Positions 21,410-32,700 of a DNA stretch of 64,000 nt are shown piece by piece. Within the stretch, counting starts at the first letter, position 1; each line of letters starts with the position of its first letter. The stretch is from Halicephalobus mephisto (Eukaryota; Nematoda; Chromadorea; Rhabditida; Panagrolaimidae): positions 558,001 through 622,000 of the forward strand of contig SWDT01000211.1 of the NCBI GenBank assembly GCA_009193035.1, in the 5' to 3' direction. The notes under the pieces were generated by a model. The model made no database searches. It was given only the letters and a program-made list of their open reading frames with translations, and was not told the origin of the DNA. The position numbers and the translations under genes were made by a program.

Positions 21410-23487
21410 ATGACGTCTTATGGTGCGATTCCTCCTAGCGACCAAGGAGACGATTTCCCCGTTGCTAGAAGGTACATTGTTTATTTTTGTCGTTTCATAT
21501 AAAAATATCGGATATTTCAGCGTAGACACCTTCCTAATAAATACCCAACAACGAAGAACCACTTCTTTGAGACTACCCGATCAACCTAGACGTCGTCCCT
21601 ACTTATTCGAGAATTCAAGGAATGCTTCACAGTTATCGCTCAACAGTTCTACTCAGGATTCGACTTCCTTGGCTGACTACCACAGGGAACAAAATATGGC
21701 CATCCGATATCGCTTATTCAACAGACTAGATCCAGGAGGAACTCATCTAGTTTGTTACTAACTTCTCGTATATGAAATTAAACCTGAGTGCTTTCAGATC
21801 ATGCCCGATCATGTAATTCCTCCCATGTTGTTTTCCGTCTGGCCATTCGATGACTTCAAAGACGAAGATGGGAAACAGGGAAGCATTGTGACAATGTAAA
21901 TTTTAATTGAATGATTCTTAAATAGTGATTTAAGAAAGCAAATCGTTTGTATGATTATTTTCAGCTTCTCGATATGGAATACCATGATGGGAACGAGTCT
22001 TCTTGCAATGCCATGGGCTCTTCAACAAGCTGGATTAGGCTTAGGGTTAGTACTGATGCTGTTGATGGCTCTGATTGCTTTGTACACCGCATATCGAGTT
22101 GTCCAGAGCCCTCAAGGATTGAGTAAGTTCTTAGTTCCTTGTCATCCTAACTGAATCAACGTTTAGCATTGGACGTGGATAGCGCCAATGCAGAGTTTTC
22201 AGATGTGTGTCGTTATTTCTGGGGAAAACCAGGAGAATATATCGCCGTTTTCTTTTCGATCACTGTCCTCATTGGTGGAGTGATTGTCTATTGGGTCCTG
22301 ATGTCTAATTTTCTGTTCTATACAGGAAATATTGTCTATGGTTTGTTTTCCTGCACTGTTCTTATGATAGGTTCCTTTCCAGAAGCACTACAACCCAACA
22401 GTACAACGATTCCTATTATGGCTAACAAGACTTTTACTTGTGATATCTACTGTCCAGACACAGTTGGAATGGAGCAGTTTTCGTACCTCGGAGACGAACT
22501 GTACGATTCTCCAGCTGAAGTACTGATGGAAGAAAATTCAGCTTTGTCCAGAGGATTCAACTACGAAACATTTTGGAATTTACGTACCTCGGTCCCTATC
22601 TACTTGGCGTTGTTGACTTTTCCGTTAATGAATTTCAAGTCTCCAACCTTCTTTACGAAATTTAATGTCTTGGGAACAGTCTCCGTGGCTTATTTGCTTA
22701 TATTCACCTTCTCCAAGGCTCTTGAATGCGGGTTCCATATGAACTTTACGGATATTGCCTCTCCTAATTATGCTGCATGTAAGTTAAATCACATGTGTTC
22801 TAGTCTATACCTGTCTTTTAGTGTACAACCTGAAATTTCCTGCGTTAACTGGCACACTAGCCTTATCCTATTTCATTCATAATGCTGTTTTGACGATCCT
22901 AAGAAATCAGAAGAATCCGGAGAACAATGTGAGAGACTTGAGCATTGGTTATTTGTTAGCTGCTATCTGTTATACTTTCATCGGATTCATGTTCTATGCC
23001 GGATTTCCTACTTTCCGTCGTTGTATTGCTGACAACTTCTTGAACAACTTTGGGACTGGTGATGTGATGAGTGCCACTGCCAGAGTCTTTTTGCTTTTTC
23101 AGATGATTACAGTTTTACCGCTGTTGATGTACTTGATTCGTGCTCAACTGAGTTACATGATAACTGGAAACGTTTATCCTGGGTAAGTCTTCAGATGATA
23201 TTGGATGATTCACTGAGTTACTTTATTTCAGCTTGGGAAATGTTTGTGTTTTGAACGTAAGTGTTATTTCAATCGCTGTTTTCTTTGCGATTGTTTATCC
23301 TCATGTTGGTAGTATTCTACGATATGTTGGATCCTTGTCTGGTTTGGTTTATATATTTTCACTTCCTTGTATTGTTCATCTACGTCGACTTCAAATTCAG
23401 GGCAACTTGACCAAGGTACAGATAGCTATTCACGGGAGTATTATTGTTTTGGGATTCTTAAATTTGATCTCCCAATTCTTTGTTTAA
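21410..23487 (+). CDS. SLC38A9: Lysosomal amino-acid transporter SLC38A9 orthologue
   Basis: Lysosomal arginine-gated transporter that signals amino-acid sufficiency to mTORC1 through its N-terminal domain. Exons 21410-21471, 21521-21749, 21798-21895, 21965-22122, 22167-22778, 22822-23182 and 23232-23487 are in phase and give 591 aa. A cytosolic N-terminus of about 130 residues includes RYRLFNRLDPGG and IMPDHVIPP, matching the Ragulator-binding region. TM1 is SIWNTMMGTSLLAMPWALQQAG, where WNTMMGTS is the family hallmark. VIVYWVLMSNFLFYTG, NFKSPTFFTKFNVLGTVSV, NNVRDLSIGYLL and VFLLFQMITVLPLL follow, and the protein ends NLISQFFV. A luminal loop (about residues 240-330) has N-glycosylation sites and Cys residues. 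It is followed 190 bp later by NUDT13 on the same strand. Confidence 0.94.
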
Positions 23488-23660
23488 GGTTGCGAGAGCT
23501 TATGTTGATTTCTTCATTGATTTACAGGTTTTAGAATTGTGCCTTTTTCTTTAAACATTCCGATTATTTAGTTTTAGTATAAAGTTCTTTAAATCTCAAC
23601 TGTGTTGGATGAAAACGGTTATTTCCGGTCGTTAATTTTATGATTTGAAGTTTTCAGAAT

Positions 23661-23674
23661 TTTAATCCTCTTAG
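23661..23674 (+). promoter_or_regulatory. Trans-splice acceptor of NUDT13 (operon-type)
   Basis: TTTAATCCTCTTAG ends 2 nt before the NUDT13 ATG and 187 nt after the upstream stop codon. The spacing and position fit a downstream gene in a nematode operon. Confidence 0.6.
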
Positions 23675-23676
23675 GC

Positions 23677-25041
23677 ATGTGGAATGTCTCCAAATTCTGT
23701 AATGTCAGAAACAATGGATCGACGATCTTGACCTTTTTAAGACTGTGTTCTGAACATCCTGTTTCTTCCAATTATGTTGCTCGTGCTCGGCATATGGATT
23801 ATTGGCAACAGAGTGATAGTGCATTGTGAGGATTTTTGAATTAATAGTTGATGATGTTACCTATTTTACAGGGAAATGGAATTTGATCGCGGTAAATTCA
23901 TGTTGATGGTTGACAAGGAACCATTGGTATACAATGCAGCTAAACTTCAATTTAATGCCCAGGAAACGAATACGGAAGATCAATTCAAGATTGAGTATTC
24001 TCCTGAATTAGCGACATTTGATTATCATGAACTGAGAACAAAACTGCGAGAATATGGGCTTGAGATTGGACAGCTGAATTCTGCTCTTCTTGACGTCTTA
24101 GATCCAACGGAGACTTATCACGATTATGTGAGTGTTATGACTTATTGTTTTGCATAGTTTATCTTTTCAGAGACCATTATTTGGGTGTGCTGTGAGAACA
24201 ATGGAGCCGCCGGCTGAAAGTGGAATTTCTATTAGAGATCTTCGGCAACAGTTGGGAAAATCCCTCGGTGGTGAATTCATGAATCTACGAATGGCCATGT
24301 TGACGATCGGAAATGAACAACAAAGAAACTTGTTAGCGAGATTTCAAGCGTTGACTAGATGGTACTTGATCTACCGTAGATGCCCTACTTGTGCGACTCC
24401 TCTTCGAACTCATATATCCAAGATGTCCGCTACTTGTATGAGATGTAATCGGGTATATTATCCAACGGTGAGACTATCACGTTATAGGGGTATTTTACCA
24501 GCTAGTCTTTCAGATTTCTCCAGTAGCAATATGTCTGATTACTGATGAAAGCAATGAAAACTGTCTTCTAGTTCGGCATCGAGGAAGTGTTGGTTCTGTG
24601 TTTACTTGTGTTGCTGGGTTTGCTATGGTATGGGTTTATTTTAATCTTAATTTTCATAGATTTATTCTGTAGGTCGGGGAATCTCTACAAGAAACTGTAC
24701 GAAGAGAAATTGCTGAAGAAATTGGGATACTAGCTAGAGATATACGAGCATTAAACATGAGCCAGCCTTGGCCGATGCCCAACAATTCATTGATGACTGC
24801 CTTTACTGCTGTTGCTAATATGGAAGAGAGAATTGAAGTTGCACCAGAAGAGCTAGAAAGAGCCGAATGGTTTACCCGAGATCAAGTTAAAGAGGCCTTG
24901 GAGAGAGTTATTGCTGATCCGAACCTTCGAGGGGTCAAGTTCGATAAGTCTGATGTTGAAACAAGACAGCTTTTGCGTTACATCCCACCGAAAGGAGCAG
25001 TTGCTCACCATATTATCAAACAATGGGTTATGCAGGAGTGA
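23677..25041 (+). CDS. NUDT13: NUDT13-type Nudix NAD(P)H pyrophosphatase, mitochondrial
   Basis: Nudix hydrolase predicted to cleave NAD(P)H to NMNH and AMP. Exons 23677-23825, 23872-24127, 24171-24467, 24514-24627 and 24673-25041 give 394 aa. The basic, Ser-rich N-terminus looks like a mitochondrial presequence. A zinc ribbon (Cys206, Cys209, Cys224, Cys227; CPTC...CMRC) precedes the Nudix domain. The Nudix box at residues 269-291 matches GX5EX7REUXEEXGU exactly (Glu275, Arg283, Glu284, Glu287, Glu288). SQPWPMPNNSLM is the SQPWPFP-type specificity motif of NADH pyrophosphatases, and IPPKGAVAHHIIKQW matches the NUDT13 C-terminus. From memory, human NUDT13 lacks the ribbon cysteines, so this form looks ancestral. 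NUDT12 is less likely because there are no ankyrin repeats. Confidence 0.9.
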
Positions 25042-25089
25042 AAATTAGGATTTGTTGACTGTGTTGAATGAATTTAATTTTCGAGCCAA

Positions 25090-25538
25090 TCAGCTGCTTA
25101 CTGGATGCATTCTGATGACAATGATTAGAACACGGTACTGGGCGTCATAGATTGTACAGAACCAGCGAGACCGTCTATCATTATCATCGATATAATCATA
25201 AGTGTCGTTGATGAGACTTACACTGATCATCCACTCTCCTCCATAGGCATCAAAGATCCCTGAAAGTTGAGATTAGATTAATACGAAAGCGGAACTTACT
25301 TGGGAGAGTGCCTTTCAAGTAATATAAAATAGAGTCCACGTTATTTTGATAGAGTTCAAAAGAGTTGTCGACTACCTGTCTTATATCCGTGTTCTCACAG
25401 TGCCAAACTGAAAAATAAGTTATATTTGAAAGTTCAGAGGGGAAAAGATAAACCTCGTATTGGATCATCCCTCAGAGCTGTGGGAAAAATAAATGGAAGA
25501 ATCGTGGAGAAAAATGTTGGAAGAAATAATACTCGCAT
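25090..25538 (-). CDS. Secreted dynein-light-chain-like (DYNLL fold) small protein
   Basis: Assembled from three short exons, 25538-25454, 25407-25300 and 25259-25090 (introns 46 and 40 nt, all junctions in phase): 120 aa. The first 21 residues (MRVLFLPTFFSTILPFIFPT) look like a signal peptide. The rest follows the layout of LC8 dynein light chain: a helix (VVDNSFELYQNNV), a second helix (DSILYYLKGTL), then FDAYGGEWMISV where LC8 has FDxxYGxxWxxxVG, a variable strand region, RSRWFCTIYDAQ, and a terminal strand RVLIIVIR. The family call rests on this order and on the Phe-Asp/Tyr-Gly/Trp spacing, so it is moderate. There are two Cys (32, 99) and one N-glycosylation site (Asn82). The 3' end faces NUDT13 with 48 bp between stop codons. 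Cytoplasmic dynein light chains have no leader, so this copy is unusual. Confidence 0.6.
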
Positions 25539-26599
25539 TCTTATCACAAGCCACGAATAAAGAATAATTTTGAAGAGCAGGATGCCGGTTTTATGACTTT
25601 GCAGATAAATAACTGAAGAAACAACATCACTCTGAACAGGAATCCAGTCCAGTCTTTGATCGCTAATTTGAAGACCTCAGAAACCTTTCTTTGATTTTGG
25701 GATTCATGGGATTAAATGACTTAAACAAATTTCAATTTAGCTTTTCTGGATAACAGGCAGTTATTTTCTTTGGTAGAAGTTTACTCTGATGATTCAGATA
25801 TTAAAAAAGGGAAAATTGAGTAATAAAAATATAAATTATTTAAAATAACTTTCTATTCAGCTTAAATGAAATTACTACATATTCTAAACTTTAAAAAATG
25901 CATGTAAAAAACTATTATTGAATCAATTACTTGTTTTAGAATAATAATATTTTCCGCATTTCACTGGAATATTTAATTTTCGAAATGAATATGTACTTCC
26001 TGATTTTTCAGAGTCAGCACCAGCTCTTGGTTTTTCTTACTTTCTAGATTTTTTGAGATAATTTTATAAATTTAAATCATATTTTTCCTACATAATAAAG
26101 AAATTAAATTTAAATTGATTAAAGATGAAAAGTGGAAGTTTTTGAAATTTTAATCTTTGAATTTAAATAAAGTTTTTCCATTTTCTTATATAATAACATT
26201 ATTCCAAACTGACTGTCCAGAATGCTCTTCTATAATGAACACAACGATCCAAAAATGGATGGATTACTGATCGGTACTTTGTCCTTGACCCAAAGATTGA
26301 CTTTGAAAGATAAAAATCAAAAGTCATGAACCAAGGGATAATAACATTAATGAAAGGCTAAATATCAAAACTGTGATTTTTGAAGGAATTTACACCAAAA
26401 ATTAACACTTTGATCATTTTGCTATTCTAAAAAATTTACCTAATAGCAGTGCAAATCAAATTTGTTTTTTATACAAAACCGAAATTTGGCAATTTTGTTT
26501 TCATTTGCATTTTTAAAATGCGACGTTGATCTCATTTCGCCAATTTGCTTTATTCATTCTATGGTTCGTTTCCTTTGAACTTTGTTCTTGCTTCTTGGC
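25539..26599. promoter_or_regulatory. Divergent intergenic region upstream of mrpl-1
   Basis: About 1.1 kb of very AT-rich DNA between two head-to-head genes. No coding exon or RNA gene seen. Confidence 0.5.
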
Positions 26600-26624
26600 T
26601 TTTTTCTAGTATTTCTGATTTCAG
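26600..26624 (+). promoter_or_regulatory. Acceptor upstream of mrpl-1 start
   Basis: Two T-rich acceptors (TTTTTTCTAG and ATTTCTGATTTCAG) precede the ATG; the second ends 1 nt before it. This fits spliced-leader addition. Confidence 0.5.
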
Positions 26625-26625
26625 A

Positions 26626-27907
26626 ATGCTGTCATCTCTAATTCAGCATGATTCCCGTTTTCTCATATCGTCTGGAGTTCTTGTTTGCTCATCTAGAGGT
26701 CGTAAGAGAGCTTTAAAAGCAGGATTGAGTCGTCAAGAGAAGTTAGAACGTCGTCTGAAGCGTGAAGAACGAGAAGCAGCCAGAAAACAATACAGCTTTA
26801 TGGAAAGGATTAATATTCGTCGGATGAAGAATCTGTAAGCTTTTCTTCCCGCATTTCAGTAGGGCGATGGAAATTGATATATGAACTTTTAGGTTATCTC
26901 CATCCCAACAACATCCAGGTCGATTAGTTCGAGAAGACGAGTTGGAGCTTGTTGAAACCCCTCCTTGTAATGTATTTCTCCGGGATACTGTGAAAAATCA
27001 GTTTTATTCCATTTCCAAAGCCTTGCAAATGCACAGGGAGATGCAACAACCCTCGATGTACAACAATCCCAACGCTCCTATCAAAATCCGAATGGAATTG
27101 AACATGGAGACAGAAAAAGCTGTGAGATTTTTCTCGTAATGTTGAAGCTTATAGTACCCAATTTCAGACCAAAATGATCAGTGCTTCAAATGAGATTGTT
27201 CCTATTCCTTATCCTTTCAAGCACAGCGAAAAGCGAACTATCCTGGCCTTTGTAGCAGATCCCAACTTGCAGGAAATTGCTATTGAAGCTGGTGCAGAAA
27301 TTGCTCTTGGTCCAGACATTATTAAAAAGATTATTAAGGGACAATTCCGTATCGATGACTATGACTTTTGTGTTGCCCATTCTGACATGAGTTCTGCCAT
27401 TTTGCCTTTGCGTGGAGTCCTACGAACACGATTTCCTACTAGACTTAATGGTAATTTCTAATTAATTTGAGATTTTACAAATGGTGTCGCATTCTAGGTG
27501 GACTTGGAGATGATTTGCCTGCTATTATCGACCGATTCAAGAGCGGAGTCAAGGTTGACATCACTCCTGATCCCGTGTTTCCTCATTGGGGACTCTCTCA
27601 GCCTGTTGTTGGTCGCTTGAGTATGCCTGATGATCAGATTGAAGCGAATATTCAAACTGTAGTTGAGGCTATCTGTAAACACAGAACACCTGCTTTAGGC
27701 CCTTTTATCAATCGAGCGGTGATGATGGTTATTCCTGGTAATATGTACTTCTCCATTGATCTCGAGAGGTTCTATCCTGTCGCCACAGAGGAAGAACTTG
27801 AGAAGTTAGAGAAACGTAAGTCCGGCAAGAAGAAGAAAAAAGAAGAACCAGTCCAGGAACAAGTCAATGATGCTAAGAACTTGGACGATTTAATTGCTGT
27901 TATGTAG
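26626..27907 (+). CDS. mrpl-1: Mitochondrial large-subunit ribosomal protein uL1m
   Basis: Component of the L1 stalk of the mitochondrial ribosome. Exons 26626-26834, 26893-27121, 27168-27450 and 27498-27907 give 376 aa. The N-terminus is hydrophobic and basic and fits a mitochondrial presequence, followed by a highly basic stretch (RQEKLERRLKREEREAARK). IKIRMELNMETEKA and YPFKHSEKRTILAFVADP correspond to the first L1 domain. GAEIALGPDIIKKIIKGQF, DYDFCVAHSDM and SAILPLRGVLRTRFPT are typical L1 segments. NRAVMMVIPGNMYFSIDLERFYP ends the fold, and a Lys/Glu-rich tail follows. AATAAA at 27926 is 19 nt after the stop. Confidence 0.92.
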
Positions 27908-27925
27908 TTCTAGGTTGTTTTAGGA

Positions 27926-27931
27926 AATAAA
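27926..27931 (+). terminator. Polyadenylation signal of mrpl-1
   Basis: AATAAA 19 nt downstream of the stop codon. Confidence 0.65.
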
Positions 27932-28409
27932 CTAGTTTATGATTCCTCAGGATTTGTTCGAGGTTACTGTCCTCATTCATACCTTTGTTTTATGTTTTCA
28001 TTGTCTTTACCACCCTTACATGCATAAATAATAGTAAAAATTCCCGTTTTTCCCGTAAAACACTTCTGATAGTTGGGATTTTCGAAATCCTCTTTACTTT
28101 TTAATGACCATTGGTTGGAAATGGCTTTATAATCCATAATTTTTATATGAAGTAGATATAATACCCTTGATCCCCAGAGAATATCTCTACGTGGGCAAGA
28201 AAAGTTTTTATAAACTCCATTCGTGGTTTATTCATGAATGCCTGACAACCACTTTCTTTCGTTCTTTTTTAGTTGCTCCTGATCACGTTATCTTTTCAGT
28301 TGGTTATCAATTGACGGTCTACTTCTGTTTGCTTTTTCGTTTGTTAACTGAGAAGTTTAGGGTAATCACTGTCCGACTGGTCCAAAATTCCTGGTTTATT
28401 TTCTTGACG
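27932..28409. other. Region between mrpl-1 and dihydroceramide desaturase
   Basis: Same-strand gap of about 480 bp. The frame upstream of the desaturase ATG stays open back to 28167, but that extension is low-complexity and hydrophobic and is crossed by an acceptor at 28272, so it is more likely UTR or promoter. Confidence 0.5.
28251..28272 (+). promoter_or_regulatory. Strong acceptor in the desaturase 5' leader
   Basis: ACTTTCTTTCGTTCTTTTTTAG is one of the best polypyrimidine-acceptor sequences in the window, 137 nt before the ATG. It is a candidate trans-splice site or the end of a 5' UTR intron. Confidence 0.5.
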
Positions 28410-29624
28410 ATGGGTCAACAAACGTCTAAGAAAGTCTTTGACTGGTCCTATACTGAGGAACCTCATGCTTCTCGTCGAAAAGCCATCTTAGAGAAGCACC
28501 CAGAGATCAAGGACCTGTTTGGACCTGATGAGTCCTTCAAATATGTCGTTATCGCTATGGTCCTCTTCCAGATTGTGATGTGTTATTTCATGCAAGATGC
28601 AAATTGGTTCTTAATCTGCTTGCAAGCTTATTGCGTTAGTGGCACCATAAATCATTCCCTCACCTTGGCTATTCATGAGATTTCTCATAATATGGCTTTT
28701 GGAAGTCAATACTGTTTAGCGGTATGTTTTTAGTTTTTATTGTTTTAATATCGATTGCTTTTAGAATCGTCTCTTCGGTTTCTTCGCCAATTTACCCCTT
28801 GGTGTTCCTATGTCGATCTCTTTCAAGAAGTATCACATTGAACATCACCGTAATCTAGGAGAAGATGGTATTGATACTGATGTCCCGACTGAATTCGAAG
28901 CTCGTTTCTTCACGAATACTATAGGAAAATTTATTTGGCTCTGTCTTCAGCCATTTTTCTATGCATTCCGCCCTTTTTTGATCTACAAAAAAGCCGTGAC
29001 AGATTTTGAGATTTTTAATGCTATTATTCAACTTGCTTTCGATTATTGGATCTATCAGGTCTTCGGGTTCAAGTCCTTGGTCTACCTGATCGGAGGATTT
29101 GCCGTTGGTATGGGGTTACATCCACTTGCTGGACATTACATCTCTGACCACTATGTCTTCCAACCCGGACAAGAAACTTACAGGTAATTGATACTTTTCC
29201 TCTTGAATTCTTTCCACACTTTTGCTAACACTTCAGCTACTACGGACCTATCAACCTTGTGACTTTCAACGTTGGACACCACGTTGAACATCATGATTTC
29301 CCCTTCATTTGTGGGCATAATTTGCCAAAGGTGTGTATTTTTTACTAACAGTTTTTGATCTGAACTTCTTAGGTCCGCAAGATTGCTCCTGAATTCTACG
29401 AAGACTTGATGATCCACCACAGCTGGATAAAGTTGATGTACGACTTTATCTTTGACCCTGGAATGAGTCTCTGCTCCCGAATCAAGCGTAAAGTCGCTCC
29501 TGCATCTGAACACCACTTCTATGGACATGGAGTCTATGCTAGTACTGGTGTGTTCCAGTTCGTTCAATCTACTATCTACTATACTTTCGGCCTCGGCCAA
29601 CCCGCCAAAGTTCATGCCACGTAG
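28410..29624 (+). CDS. DEGS1: Sphingolipid delta-4 (dihydroceramide) desaturase
   Basis: ER membrane di-iron enzyme that introduces the 4,5-trans double bond converting dihydroceramide to ceramide. Exons 28410-28721, 28765-29183, 29237-29330 and 29373-29624 give 358 aa. MGQQTSKK fits an N-myristoylation site (Gly2), and [13 protein letters not shown] matches the DEGS N-terminus. The three histidine boxes are complete: HEISH (89-93), HIEHH (128-132) and HHVEHH (258-263). [40 protein letters not shown] and [15 protein letters not shown] are family blocks. A C-terminal extension of about 40 residues after [10 protein letters not shown] goes beyond human DEGS1. The protein closely resembles what I recall of nematode DEGS/ttm-5. 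The 3' end converges on contactin, 142 bp away. Confidence 0.94.
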
Positions 29625-29680
29625 TTTTCCACGGTTACAGAAATGCATAATTGTACTATGCTTCAGGGTATGAATTAGAC

Positions 29681-29686
29681 TTTATT
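29681..29686 (-). terminator. Polyadenylation signal of contactin
   Basis: TTTATT on the plus strand (AATAAA on the minus), about 80 nt past the contactin stop codon. Confidence 0.55.
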
Positions 29687-29766
29687 AGTAAAGTAATTTC
29701 AAGTGGACGAACGTTAACCGGTATTTCTGGATCTGCCATTGATAGGAATGGCAGCGGAACTAGTGA

Positions 29767-32700
29767 TCAAAGGAAAAATCTTTGGAGTAGAAGTAGCGGG
29801 AAGAGTCCAATCGAGAGTTCTAAGGCGGGAGTAGAGCTGATGTCGCCGGACATACCCAATCTGAGGGAGGTCGGCTTGCTGAGAGGACCCATTCCTCCTT
29901 CGTTGAAACCCGCAATCCTAATTGTGTAGAAATACATCAATTTGAGACCGTCGATTCTGGCTGTAGGCCTTCTTGGATTCTGGAGTTCTGCTTCAGTTAC
30001 ATTCAGAATGACCGGCTTCTCTGCCGACTCTGTGACGTAGATCAGGACCTTGTATCCTCTTTCGTAGTCCGTAACGTTGTTATAGAGAGAATTCCTCAAG
30101 GGGACTGCTGTCCATTCCAATAAGGTCGTGTATCCATTTTCCTGAAAAGAAGATCATATATTGGAATTTTTGCAAGAGGTTGAAAGCGTCAGGACTTACG
30201 TGTGAACTAGAATTACCAAGTTACTCAAATTAGACTATTCGGAGAATGGATAATAATGGAGTATTATACACATGTCGTCCTATTTTGTAATCTATTGGTC
30301 TGTACCGTGGGGGATTTCATGGGGTTTTTTGTTAATAAGTCATTAGTTCATATATAAACATAATCTACTAATAGAGTTACAAATAACATCATTTCTTGAG
30401 GATTCAGCATAGATTTATATGTGGGAAATCCAAGAAAAGATCATTAAAAAATTAGGATAAAAGAATTACTCAACTACTTTCAATTATTACATTTTGACAC
30501 ACAACATGAAATTAACTCTCACCACGAAGTCCCTGAAAAGCTTGTCATTCCTAACTCGTTCCCGCGCGTGGATAAAAATTCCCGCCAAAAGACAGCTTGA
30601 GGGAGTTACGTGTCTTCCAAGAAAATTCGTAATGAGGTTTGTTTATAGGTTATAAGATGTTTCAAATTCTTAACTTTGTGGTTTTATGTTAATCTAAGGC
30701 TTCTAGAGCATTTGAGAGTTTTCCTAGTTATTAAAATTATCAAAATAATGTGCCTTTGGAATTTCTCTAGTTTTTAATTTTCCAAGTATACCATGTTAGG
30801 TTTCATTGAAATCAGTCTTGAAATATTTCTTAGACCTCTCTTCACATACTGATGAACACGTTTTTTGTAGGTTGTATGGAACATGACGGGAGACACATTT
30901 TCAAATCATACGTTTTCAAGCTTTCATATATAAATTTGTTGAAATTCCAAAAAGTGTTGCTTATAGTTCTATTGGCAGATAATAAGGAGTAGATTATATC
31001 AATATATGAACTAACAGACAACACGCATATCCACAAAGGATCCTATAGAATTCACATAACTTATGCTAATGAATTAAACTCGAGTAACTTAGGAATTCTA
31101 ATTGACCATAATGTTTGACTTTAACAGATACCTGTTTTAGGGAGTAGACTTACATTTTCTTGTAGTTTTACTTTTGTGATCTCTGGAGCAATAGGAGGAG
31201 CAGGATCGTGGGTTCTCGCTGAAGCCGCGTGTTTACTCGTCATTCCATATCTCCCATATTGATCGAATGGTTGAACAGTGCAAGAATACTCTGTCCCTGG
31301 TTGGAGACTGTGGACGTACCATGAAGTGTAATGAGCAGGCACGGATTGATTGATCTGAGCAATAGAGGACTCGATTTCATCAGAAGGTGGACGTCCTTTC
31401 GACACTGTAGCGATTACATTGTCTTCCTCCATAGAGTGGTTCACTGTGAAGTGGGTGGTTGAACGGGAATTGATAAGAGATTGGGTTTCTACACAACGAA
31501 TCTGAGCTCCAAGGACATTTTCACACTGGCCTAGATTCTTCCATTCCCACGATAAGTTCAAGTGAGTAGAGTTAACTGGCACGGCGAGTAAGTTATCCGC
31601 GTAACGCTTAGGGCCTTCAGAGGATATATGGACGACAGTGTCGGTGGATGCAGGACCACTTCCGATATCGTTGACTGGTTGAACCCCGACAGCGAGGGTG
31701 TAACAGGTTTCTTCTTCTTGTTTCTTCCCTTTCTTCTTGATCTTCTTCTTCTTCGACTTTGCACTCTTCAAGGAGATGACGATACTTGGTTCCGACACGA
31801 GTTCAGAATGGACAAATCCGTCGATGATGTTTTTTGGAATTATCGGAAGAGCATAGGCAGGATCAGACCAGCTGACATTGTATCTGAGATTAGGTCCTGA
31901 ATGATGGTCGAACTCGATTGGCTCCCATTCTAGAAGCAAATGGGTGTCATCGAGGGTTCTCCATTGTAGCTTCTGGACAGGGTCCAGTGGAGGTGATTTC
32001 GGGGTTTCGACCCACTCTGAGTGGACAGAGGGAGCACTTAAAGACCCGTCAACTGATCGAGTTCGGATTCGGAATTGGTATTTCTGATTCGGGAGTAAAT
32101 CTCGAATCGTGTAGGATCCCACAATTCTGTCTTCTGTTTTGAACAATCCGTGCGGAATGGGTAGTGTTCTCCATTGTCTATTATCGTCTGTTCTATATTC
32201 AATTTGGTATCCCTCCATCCGGGCATTCTGAAAAGATAATCATATTACCATGAATATCCGAAACACAAAACAAACGTTTCCGAACCCACGTCGTTTCTGG
32301 TTCGCGGGTTGTTTCCAAGAAAGTTTGACGTGTGTATTCTTGATTTCTATCACCTTCAATTGTGTCGGGGAAGCACTAATCATCTTCGATTCTACTAATT
32401 CTGAAGACCCACTTCCGTAGATAGAATTACAGGAAAATCTACCAATATTAGCTGATGCGAAGGCAGATGTGACTTCTAATTGACTAACTTGTCGGATTCT
32501 CTTTGATTTTTTCTCCTTGGGTTTCTGTGTTGGAGCAGAAGTTCCGAAGATCCATCGACTGGTCCTCATTTCATCATCCTTCCAGTAGTCATTGACTGCT
32601 TTCTCTGCCGCGGTAACCCTCAACGGAGAACTCCGAGTAACGAGACTTCGGATTTTCCTATCGTTGAATTGCCAATCAAATAGGGCTTCGGGACAATCTT

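Noticed and set aside
28167..28409. In-frame N-terminal extension of the desaturase
   Set aside because: MGQQTSKK is the conserved myristoylated start; the extension is unconserved and crossed by a strong acceptor.
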